The translations under genes and the position numbers were made by a program. 24,289 bases of DNA, from NCBI GenBank assembly GCA_002402965.1, contig DHGW01000055.1, forward strand, positions 1 through 24,289. The letters are read 5' to 3'. Below the pieces are notes generated by a model. The model searched no databases. It was not told the origin of the DNA and was given only the letters and a program-made list of their open reading frames with translations. How positions within the stretch are numbered: position 1 is the stretch's first letter; each line of letters begins with the position of its first letter. Below, in pieces: positions 15,886 through 22,294 of this stretch. Source of the stretch: Bacteroidales bacterium UBA4788. GTDB taxonomy: Bacteria; Bacteroidota; Bacteroidia; Bacteroidales; VadinHA17.

Positions 15886-17226
15886 ATGTTAAAAAGGAAT
15901 GTTATCATCATTGGAGCCGCGGGCAGGGATTTTCACAATTTCAATACCTGCTTCCGCGACAATGAGCTTTACAATGTCGTTGCGTTCACTGCTGCCCAGA
16001 TACCCGATATTGACGGCAGAAAGTATCCTGCCGAACTTGCAGGGAAGCTATATCCCGGCGGCATTCCCATCTTTACCGAGAGTGATCTGCCTCGCCTTAT
16101 CAGGGAGATGAAGGTTGACGACTGTGTGTTTGCATACAGTGATGTCACCTACCAGAAGGTTATGTCGATGAGTGCCATTGTCAACGCTGCAGGGGCAAAT
16201 TTCACGCTTCTGGGATGGAAGGAGACTATGGTTAAGAGCACGAAACCCTTGATTGCAGTCGGAGCCATCCGTACGGGGTGCGGCAAGAGCCAGACATCAC
16301 GAAGGGTCATTGAACTGCTGATGAAGAAGGGCCTGAAGGTTGTGGCTGTCCGTCACCCGATGCCCTACGGAAACCTCGTCGAGCAGAAGGTTCAGCGTTT
16401 TGCAGTGGTTGAGGACCTGGAGAAGCATAAGTGTACCGTTGAGGAGATGGAAGAGTACGAACCTCATGTTGTTCGCGGTAACGTCATCTATGCCGGTGTT
16501 GATTATGAAGCTATTCTCCGCGCTGCCGAGAATGATCCCGACGGTTGTGACGTGGTGCTGTGGGATGGCGGAAACAACGACTTCCCATTCTATAATCCTG
16601 ACCTGATGATCACCGTCACTGATCCTCACCGCGCAGGGCATGAACTCACATATTATCCGGGCGAAGTTACCCTGAGGCTTGCCGATGTGGTTGTCATCAA
16701 CAAGATGGACAGCTCGGCACCGGGCGACATTCAGACTGTTCGCGAAAGTATTGAGAAGGTGGCTCCTAATGCTATCGTTGTTGATGGCGCATCACCAATC
16801 AGTGTTGATGACCCGTCTATAATAAAGGGAAAGCGTGTTCTCGTTGTTGAAGATGGCCCGACGCTCACCCACGGTGAGATGAAGATTGGTGCCGGTGTGG
16901 TTGCAGCCCGCAAGTTTGGTGCTGCAGAACTGGTTGATCCGAGGCCCTTCACCGTTGGCAAGCTAACCGAGACTTTCGAGAAATACCCGAACATAGGGAC
17001 ACTCCTTCCTGCCATGGGTTATGGTGATCAGCAGCTCAAAGACCTCGAGACTACAATCAACAACACTGACTGTGATTCCGTGGTAATTGGCACGCCCATT
17101 GACCTGAACAGGATCATCAATATCAAGAGGCCATCCACAAGGGTATGGTATGATCTGCAGGAGATAGGCCGCCCGAACCTCGAGGAGGTGATTGACGAGT
17201 TTGTGAAGAAATACAAGCTGGCCTAG
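15886..17226 (+). CDS. P-loop GTPase-like protein of the cyclic 2,3-diphosphoglycerate synthetase family
   Basis: The 446-residue protein matches what I know of the family named for archaeal cyclic 2,3-diphosphoglycerate synthetase, described as predicted GTPases. The first ~115 residues look like a Rossmann domain (IIIGAAGRDFHNF, Gly10 onward). The nucleotide domain has the P-loop GAIRTGCGKS (126-135), a Walker B-like WDGGNNDFPF (226-235) and NKMD (272-275), the G4-type guanine motif. GYGDQQLKDLE and IGTPIDLNRI mark the C-terminal part. The archaeal enzyme closes 2,3-bisphosphoglycerate to its cyclic form with ATP; whether this bacterial member does so is unknown, and NKMD rather suggests GTP. 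It appears monocistronic, with a strong Shine-Dalgarno and a terminator-like hairpin after it. Confidence 0.8.
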   Translation: MLKRNVIIIGAAGRDFHNFNTCFRDNELYNVVAFTAAQIPDIDGRKYPAELAGKLYPGGIPIFTESDLPRLIREMKVDDCVFAYSDVTYQKVMSMSAIVNAAGANFTLLGWKETMVKSTKPLIAVGAIRTGCGKSQTSRRVIELLMKKGLKVVAVRHPMPYGNLVEQKVQRFAVVEDLEKHKCTVEEMEEYEPHVVRGNVIYAGVDYEAILRAAENDPDGCDVVLWDGGNNDFPFYNPDLMITVTDPHRAGHELTYYPGEVTLRLADVVVINKMDSSAPGDIQTVRESIEKVAPNAIVVDGASPISVDDPSIIKGKRVLVVEDGPTLTHGEMKIGAGVVAARKFGAAELVDPRPFTVGKLTETFEKYPNIGTLLPAMGYGDQQLKDLETTINNTDCDSVVIGTPIDLNRIINIKRPSTRVWYDLQEIGRPNLEEVIDEFVKKYKLA

Positions 17227-17230
17227 CAAG

Positions 17231-17265
17231 GCAGCAGGCAGTAGGCAATAGGCAACAGGTAATAG
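17231..17265 (+). repeat. Degenerate 7-bp tandem repeat, five units
   Basis: GCAGCAG, GCAGTAG, GCAATAG, GCAACAG and GTAATAG follow without gaps, starting 4 nt after the stop codon at 17226. The consensus GCARYAG is close to the reverse complement of the GACTGCC units at 17330-17364, so the two arrays form an inverted pair around a hairpin. Confidence 0.85.
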
Positions 17266-17267
17266 TG

Positions 17268-17318
17268 AAGTCTTCAGGCTGCATCCCGATAATGGGTTTG
17301 ACAGGCTGAAGACTTTCT
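17268..17318 (+). terminator. Hairpin, likely terminator
   Basis: Arms 17268-17281 and 17302-17315 pair at 13 of 14 positions, with core AAGTCTTCAG/CTGAAGACTT and a 20-nt loop. TTTCTTATT follows from 17314. The short, interrupted T run makes this a moderate terminator; it lies between two opposed heptamer arrays. Confidence 0.6.
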
Positions 17319-17329
17319 TATTACTAAAT

Positions 17330-17364
17330 GACTGCTGACTGCCGACTGGAGACTGCCGACTTGA
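17330..17364 (+). repeat. Degenerate 7-bp tandem repeat, five units, opposite orientation
   Basis: GACTGCT, GACTGCC, GACTGGA, GACTGCC and GACTTGA are contiguous. The last unit overlaps the CTTG (17360-17363) that serves as the candidate -33 box of gpsA. Confidence 0.85.
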
Positions 17365-17389
17365 AATTACTTGTCATTTCATATCTTTG
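17360..17389 (+). promoter_or_regulatory. Candidate promoter for gpsA-pgi
   Basis: CTTG (17360-17363), 18 nt, then TATCTTTG (17382-17389), an exact -7 TAnnTTTG with a one-mismatch -33 box. The -7 box ends 16 nt before ATG 17406, so the leader would be only about ten nucleotides. Confidence 0.6.
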
Positions 17390-17405
17390 AGGCAAAAATT
17401 TATCA

Positions 17406-18440
17406 ATGCCGGGAACCGATCATGCGGACGTGAAAAAAGCCGAATCAAGAATTGCTGATGCTACCGTAGTGGGTTCAGGAAGCTGGGCAACGGCGATGGC
17501 AATGGTGCTAACTGCCAATGGCCACCGGATTTCATGGTATATTGACAGACCGGAAATATTCAGGCATGTAAGACGTTACGGGAGGAACCCGCACTACCTT
17601 CCGGCAGTTGAGCTTGATCTCAGCCTGATCAATCCCTCAGATGACATTCATTCAGCAACAGAGGCCTCCGATGTCATAATACTGGTTACACCTGCAGCTT
17701 ATCTTAAAGCAGCACTTGAGCAAGTGGAAAACGCCGATCTGGAAGGAAAAACGGTCTGTTCAGGCATAAAAGGGATAATTCCGGGTGACAATTGTGTTAC
17801 AGGTGAATACCTTATCCGGAGATACCTCATACCCGATGAAAATATTGTGATCATAACCGGGCCAAGCCATGCTGAGGAGGTGGCAATGGAGAAGCTGACC
17901 TATCTTACCTTTGCCTCCCGGAACAGGGAGAGGGCAGCTTCGGTTGCATCACTCTATTCCAACAGGTGGATAATAACCTTAATATCAGAGGATTTTATCG
18001 GGACGGAATATGCAGCAGTCATGAAAAACATATATGCAATTGCTGCTGGAATAGCGAACGGACTGGCATATGGCGACAATTTCATCGCGGTGCTTCTGGC
18101 TAATGCTGCAGGCGAGATGAGCCGGTTCGTAAGCGCGATGTCTCCTCTTAAGCGTGAAATAACCGAATCACCTTATCTGGGAGACCTTCTTGTGACCGGA
18201 TATTCTCAGTTCAGCCGTAACAGGAATCTTGGATTTATGATAGGTAAAGGTTATGCTGTGAGGAATGCCTTACTGGAGATGAATCAGGTGGCTGAAGGGT
18301 ATTTTGCATCTTTACGGATTCATGAAGTAAATGAAAAATTGCAAGCGGATATACCAATAGCAGAGACTGTATACAGAATTCTCTACGCGAATTCCAATCC
18401 TGTCCAGGAACTAAAAAGTCTGTCCAAAAAACTAAAATAG
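17406..18440 (+). CDS. gpsA: NAD(P)H-dependent glycerol-3-phosphate dehydrogenase
   Basis: GpsA reduces dihydroxyacetone phosphate to sn-glycerol-3-phosphate for phospholipid synthesis. The 344-residue protein has the dinucleotide-binding GSGSWATA (23-30), VILVTPAAYL, CSGIKGIIPGDN with the conserved Lys, ITGPSHAEEVA, and the catalytic-lysine motif MKNIYAIAAGIANGLAYGDN in the helical C-terminal domain. GSWATA in place of the more usual GxWGTA is, to my knowledge, common in Bacteroidota. The first ~17 residues are longer than in many homologues, but a later start is not needed. pgi begins 2 nt after the stop codon, so the two form an operon. Confidence 0.95.
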   Translation: MPGTDHADVKKAESRIADATVVGSGSWATAMAMVLTANGHRISWYIDRPEIFRHVRRYGRNPHYLPAVELDLSLINPSDDIHSATEASDVIILVTPAAYLKAALEQVENADLEGKTVCSGIKGIIPGDNCVTGEYLIRRYLIPDENIVIITGPSHAEEVAMEKLTYLTFASRNRERAASVASLYSNRWIITLISEDFIGTEYAAVMKNIYAIAAGIANGLAYGDNFIAVLLANAAGEMSRFVSAMSPLKREITESPYLGDLLVTGYSQFSRNRNLGFMIGKGYAVRNALLEMNQVAEGYFASLRIHEVNEKLQADIPIAETVYRILYANSNPVQELKSLSKKLK

Positions 18441-18442
18441 AA

Positions 18443-19783
18443 ATGAAAAATAATCTCTCAGTCAGAATTGAAAGCATCGGTTCATTTATCCACAGTGATG
18501 AACTGACCGCCTGTATGGAAAGCGCAAAGGCCAGCCTAATAACCCTCAGGGCAGGTAAGGGCCGGGGCAATGAGTTCACCGGATGGCTCTACTTACCGGA
18601 CCAGGCTGTCAATGAAACCGGGAAGGTTCAAGCCTGTGCTGCCCGTCTGCGTTCACAGGCCCCGGTTACAGTGGTTGTCGGCATCGGCGGGTCATACCTT
18701 GGAGCAAGGGCTCTGACCGACGCACTCAATGACCCATTTGCAAGACAGGAACACAGGCTGGTTTTTGCCGGACATACACTCAGTGAGGACTATCATGCAG
18801 CGTTATTGAAATATCTTGACAGCACTTCTTATAATATTGTCGTCATCTCCAAGAGCGGCACTACAACAGAGCCGGCCATTGCATTCCGCATACTGCGTGA
18901 TCACCTCAGGAATAAGCTGGGAGCGCCCGCCATGAAAAATTATATTGTCGCCATAACTGATGCCAGGCGTGGTGCGCTCCATGATCTTGCTGCAAGTGAG
19001 GGCTATGAGACCTTCGTTATCCCTGACGACGTGGGCGGCCGGTATTCGGTGCTTACTCCCGTAGGCCTGCTGCCGCTGGCACTGGCAGGTCATGACATCG
19101 ATGCATTTGCATCAGGGATGCGGGACATGGCCCTTTCGATCCGCGAGGGTAATGACACGGCCACGAACATTGCCGTGGCCTATGCCGCAGCACGTAATAC
19201 CCTTTATGACAATGGATATTCCACTGAGATCCTCATAAGCTACGAGCCATCACTGGTCTACCTGGCGGAGTGGTGGAAGCAGCTTTATGGTGAGAGTGAG
19301 GGAAAGGAGAGTAAGGGTATCTTCCCGGCCTCTGTGACTTTCACAACCGACCTCCATTCAATGGGACAGTACATACAGCAGGGAGAGCGCAAACTGTTCG
19401 AGACAGTCATTCATATAGAGGAACCCCGCCACATGCTTGTTGTGCCCGGCGCCGCTGACGACGCAGACGGCATCGGCTTTATCGCTGGCAAAAAGCTGAC
19501 GGAGGTAAATCACAAGGCCGAAGAGGGGACACGTATTGCCCACATCGAAGGAGGGGTGCCGGTCATAACCGTAAGCCTGGCAAGAATAGATGAGTACAAT
19601 CTTGGACAGCTGATGTACTTCTTCGAGCTGGCATGTGCCATAAGCGGTTATGTACTTGGGGTTAATCCCTTTGACCAGCCGGGCGTGGAGTCGTACAAGA
19701 AAAATATGTTCGCCCTTCTGGGCAAGCCGGGATTCGAGGCTGAACGCGAGCGGCTGGAGCAGCAGCTCAGGGCAAGGGGATAA
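18443..19783 (+). CDS. pgi: Glucose-6-phosphate isomerase
   Basis: Pgi interconverts glucose-6-phosphate and fructose-6-phosphate. The 446-residue length is that of the short bacterial form. Two SIS domains are visible: VVGIGGSYLGARAL (78-91) and VVISKSGTTTEPAIAFR. Active-site regions follow: YGESEGKESKGIFPAS with the catalytic-type Glu, TDLHSMGQYIQQG, VNHKAEEGT and QPGVESYKKNMF near the C-terminus. It follows gpsA by 2 nt. The 3' end is convergent with the transglutaminase-like gene, and the 81-nt gap is filled by an inverted heptamer element. Confidence 0.97.
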   Translation: MKNNLSVRIESIGSFIHSDELTACMESAKASLITLRAGKGRGNEFTGWLYLPDQAVNETGKVQACAARLRSQAPVTVVVGIGGSYLGARALTDALNDPFARQEHRLVFAGHTLSEDYHAALLKYLDSTSYNIVVISKSGTTTEPAIAFRILRDHLRNKLGAPAMKNYIVAITDARRGALHDLAASEGYETFVIPDDVGGRYSVLTPVGLLPLALAGHDIDAFASGMRDMALSIREGNDTATNIAVAYAAARNTLYDNGYSTEILISYEPSLVYLAEWWKQLYGESEGKESKGIFPASVTFTTDLHSMGQYIQQGERKLFETVIHIEEPRHMLVVPGAADDADGIGFIAGKKLTEVNHKAEEGTRIAHIEGGVPVITVSLARIDEYNLGQLMYFFELACAISGYVLGVNPFDQPGVESYKKNMFALLGKPGFEAERERLEQQLRARG

Positions 19784-19788
19784 GGCGG

Positions 19789-19866
19789 GAATCAGTCTAC
19801 AGTCTTCAGTCAGCAGTCATTCAATATGTTAGCGACTGCGGACTGCCGACAGCTGACTTCTGATTC
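19789..19866. repeat. Inverted pair of 7-bp repeat arrays between convergent genes
   Basis: The left array 19793-19820 has four CAGTCNN units (TA, TT, AG, AT). After a 13-nt spacer the right array 19834-19868 has GACTGCG, GACTGCC, GACAGCT, GACTTCT and GATTCAG. The element is bounded by GAATCAG (19789-19795) and its reverse complement CTGATTC (19860-19866). It can fold as one long imperfect hairpin and may act as a terminator for both pgi and the opposite gene, although it lacks a T run. Confidence 0.8.
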
Positions 19867-20485
19867 AGGAGGGTTTATAGAGTCCGTCTATGTCTGCTCC
19901 TGAAAAGCCGGCATCATACAGGTATTTCGGAACATCACTGAGCTTTCCTGCCTGCGTGGGGGTAATGAGCGGGTAGTGTCTGACAGTGTATGTATAATCA
20001 CCTATGTATTCAAGATCCTCGTCGGTTGTTTCCCAACCGCGCTCATCAAAGCGCGACAGGTCAATTGTGCGCGAATAACTCCTCAGCGTCTTCTGGCCAT
20101 TGAGATTATAGTACATCTCGAAGTAGGACATCGCCAGTTCACGGAGTGTTTTGTATACAGGTTCGCGGAAGCGCAAAACTGTTGTATTTGATTTCGCCAC
20201 GGCACCCCAGCTGCCACCTTCACGAAAGACGGCAATGATATGGTCATCATCGTTCTCGGCTGACAGGTCAACAATCAGGGGAGGGTATCCCAGCCTGCGG
20301 AGGGCGGCGGCGGCAAACATCCCGCCATCCATGCAGTGAGCCATCTTCTCCTTCAATACCAGCAGGGGCGACAGAGTGCGTTTGGTGGTGTTATATGGGA
20401 TTGAATCAAGAAACTCCTGGATCTTCACCGGAGAATCAAGAGGCTTCATCAGTCCACTCAACTCCATGTATTTCAGTTCAGTCAC
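19865..20485 (-). CDS. Transglutaminase-like superfamily protein
   Basis: I recognise the fold but not a named function. The 206-residue protein has KEKMAHCMDGGMFAAAALRRLGYPP with Cys51, then DLSAENDDDHIIAVFREGG with His82, and WGAVAKSN. This Cys-His-(Asp/Asn) order is that of transglutaminase-like or papain-like cysteine hydrolases. There is no signal peptide or membrane helix, so it should be cytoplasmic. Substrate and reaction are unknown. It lies 134 bp downstream of lysS on the same strand, with a repeat-rich gap between, so a shared transcript is possible. The stop codon falls in the last unit of the heptamer element at 19789-19868. Confidence 0.72.
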   Translation of the reverse strand: MTELKYMELSGLMKPLDSPVKIQEFLDSIPYNTTKRTLSPLLVLKEKMAHCMDGGMFAAAALRRLGYPPLIVDLSAENDDDHIIAVFREGGSWGAVAKSNTTVLRFREPVYKTLRELAMSYFEMYYNLNGQKTLRSYSRTIDLSRFDERGWETTDEDLEYIGDYTYTVRHYPLITPTQAGKLSDVPKYLYDAGFSGADIDGLYKPS

Positions 20486-20494
20486 GAATACCTG

Positions 20495-20573
20495 TTCTAC
20501 AATGCTTAATCCCCTACGGGGAATATTGGATTACCGTTATCCATTCTACAATTCTTAATCGCCTGCGGCGAAT
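20495..20573. repeat. Pair of REP-like 30-bp repeats with conserved hairpin
   Basis: Copies 20495-20524 and 20544-20573 match at 26 of 30 positions, 49 bp apart start to start. Each holds a 5-bp stem with a 3-nt loop: TCCCC-TAC-GGGGA in the first and TCGCC-TGC-GGCGA in the second. Two of the four differences are a C-G to G-C swap that keeps the stem paired. They lie between lysS and the downstream minus-strand gene. Confidence 0.8.
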
Positions 20574-20592
20574 TCCCCCTATTACCTGTTTT

Positions 20593-20620
20593 GACTGCCT
20601 ACTGCAGACTGCCTACTGGT
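20593..20620 (+). repeat. 7-bp repeat array at the 3' end of lysS
   Basis: GACTGCC, TACTGCA, GACTGCC and TACTGGT are contiguous. The last base is part of the lysS stop codon (20620-20622, minus strand). Units match those at 17330-17364 and 19834-19847. Confidence 0.8.
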
Positions 20621-22131
20621 TACATCTCCGGCTTCATCTGCGGGAAGAAGAGCACATCCTGTATTGAGGGCTGGTTCGTCATGAACATTGTGAGCCTGTC
20701 GATGCCCATACCCATACCTGATGTGGGCGGCATTGCATACTCCAGCGCCCTCACGAAATCCATGTCGATGAACATTGCCTCATCATCACCCTTCTCAGAC
20801 AGCCGGAGCTGTTCCTGGAAGCGTTCAAGCTGGTCGATCGGGTCATTCAATTCAGAGTAGGCGTTTGCCAGCTCCTTTCCATTGACCATCAGCTCGAATC
20901 TTTCAGTCAGCCCTTCTTTCATGCGGTGTTTCTTGGTCAGAGGAGAGGTCTCCTGCGGATAATCGATTATGAATGTGGGCTGGATGAAGTGATGCTCACA
21001 CTTCTCGCCGAAGATCTGATCAATAAGCTTGCCCTTGCCCATTGAGGGCGAGTGACCTATTTCCATCCTGTCACACTCACGGCGGAGATCATCCTCGCTC
21101 ATGTCCGTGATATCTATTCCGGCGTAATCCTTTATGGCGTCGGTCATTGAGATCCGCCTGTAGGGAGCTTTGTAGTCAATTACGTGTTCGCCGAGAGGAA
21201 CTTTGGTGGTGCCATGGAGGTCCATTGCCACCTTCTCAAGAATCTTTTCGGTGAACTCCATCATCCAGTTGTAATCCTTATAGGCTACATAGATCTCCAT
21301 GACAGTGAACTCCGGGTTATGGGTCCGGTCCATGCCCTCATTGCGGAAGTCCTTGGCGAACTCATAGACGCCGTCATATCCACCCACTATAAGTCGCTTG
21401 AGATAAAGCTCATCCGCAATTCGCAGGTAGAGGGGAATATCCAGAGCGTTGTGATGTGTTTTGAACGGTCTTGCTGCGGCGCCACCGGGGATAGGCTGAA
21501 GCACCGGAGTCTCCACCTCGAGATATCCGTGTGAATCGAATAACTCGCGCATCGACTTGATTATCTGCGAGCGCTTGCGGAATGTCTCACGCACATCCGG
21601 ATTGATGATCAGGTCGACGTAGCGCTGACGGTAACGCATCTCAGGGTCAGTTACTGCATCGTACAGAACGCCGTCCTTCTCCTTGACAACAGGTAGGGGA
21701 CGGAGCGATTTGCTGAGAAGGGTCAGCTCCTTCACATGGACTGTTATTTCACCCATTTGTGTTCTGAAGGCGAATCCCTTCACACCGATGATGTCACCTA
21801 TATCAAGCAGTTTCTTGAAGAGAGTATTGTAGAGAGTCTTGTCCTCACCCGGGCAGAGGTCATCACGGCGCACGTATATCTGAATGCGTCCCGATGAGTC
21901 CATCAGCTCGGCGAAAGAGGCGTTGCCCATGATGCGGCGGCTCATGATACGGCCGGCGAGGCACACATCGGGAAATTTATCCTCCGTGTCACTGAATCCT
22001 GCCAGTATCTGCGCTGCGGATGTGTTGACCGGGTACATTGCTGCCGGGTAGGGATTTATGCCGAGTTTGCGGATCTCTTCAAGCGATTGCCTGCGAACCA
22101 GTTCCTGTTCGCTAAGTTGAGGTGTGGTCAT
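20620..22131 (-). CDS. lysS: Lysyl-tRNA synthetase, class II
   Basis: LysS charges tRNA-Lys with lysine in the cytoplasm. The 503-residue protein has the N-terminal OB-fold anticodon domain (MSRRIMGNASFAELMDSSGRIQ), motif 1 around the helix with HGYLEVETPVLQPIPGGAAARPF, motif 2 FRNEGMDRTHNPEF with the class II Arg, and motif 3 GMGMGIDRLTM close to the C-terminus. The length is normal for bacterial class II LysRS. The start ATG 22131 follows a good promoter candidate by 15 nt and has no Shine-Dalgarno. In Bacteroides species I recall lysS lying next to gpsA and pgi on the same strand; here it is near them but on the opposite strand. Confidence 0.97.
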   Translation of the reverse strand: MTTPQLSEQELVRRQSLEEIRKLGINPYPAAMYPVNTSAAQILAGFSDTEDKFPDVCLAGRIMSRRIMGNASFAELMDSSGRIQIYVRRDDLCPGEDKTLYNTLFKKLLDIGDIIGVKGFAFRTQMGEITVHVKELTLLSKSLRPLPVVKEKDGVLYDAVTDPEMRYRQRYVDLIINPDVRETFRKRSQIIKSMRELFDSHGYLEVETPVLQPIPGGAAARPFKTHHNALDIPLYLRIADELYLKRLIVGGYDGVYEFAKDFRNEGMDRTHNPEFTVMEIYVAYKDYNWMMEFTEKILEKVAMDLHGTTKVPLGEHVIDYKAPYRRISMTDAIKDYAGIDITDMSEDDLRRECDRMEIGHSPSMGKGKLIDQIFGEKCEHHFIQPTFIIDYPQETSPLTKKHRMKEGLTERFELMVNGKELANAYSELNDPIDQLERFQEQLRLSEKGDDEAMFIDMDFVRALEYAMPPTSGMGMGIDRLTMFMTNQPSIQDVLFFPQMKPEM

Positions 22132-22146
22132 CTTTTAAAATTTGTG

Positions 22147-22177
22147 CAAAGGTATAATTAGTAAGGCATAAGGCAAG
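22147..22177 (-). promoter_or_regulatory. Candidate promoter for lysS
   Basis: On the minus strand CTTG (22177-22174), 19 nt, then TACCTTTG (22154-22147): an exact -7 TAnnTTTG and a one-mismatch -33 box at the spacing known for Bacteroides. The -7 box ends 15 nt before the ATG. Confidence 0.62.
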
Positions 22178-22247
22178 TCTGGTCGTTGTTCCTGAATATG
22201 CAATTTGACCTGTTAGTTCATAAATGGGATAAAAAGCACTCAAAAGA

Positions 22248-22278
22248 TTCGTTTATAAACTATAAAACATTATATTTG
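22248..22278 (+). promoter_or_regulatory. Candidate promoter for the AAA/DUF4143 gene
   Basis: TTCG (22248-22251), 19 nt, then TATATTTG (22271-22278), an exact -7 box with a one-mismatch -33 box. It ends 16 nt before ATG 22295. It shares the 163-bp divergent gap with the lysS promoter. Confidence 0.55.
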
Positions 22279-22294
22279 TTAAAAAGATTCGGGC

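Noticed and set aside
15886..17226. Recent transfer of the cyclic 2,3-DPG synthetase-like gene from an archaeon
   Set aside because: Base composition looks like that of neighbouring genes and members of this family occur in bacteria; the sequence alone gives no sign of recent transfer.
17231..17364. CRISPR array
   Set aside because: The period is 7 bp with no spacers and no cas genes nearby.
20620..22131. lysS as C-terminally truncated
   Set aside because: Although some Bacteroidota LysS proteins carry a C-terminal extension, motif 3 is intact and 503 residues is a normal bacterial length.
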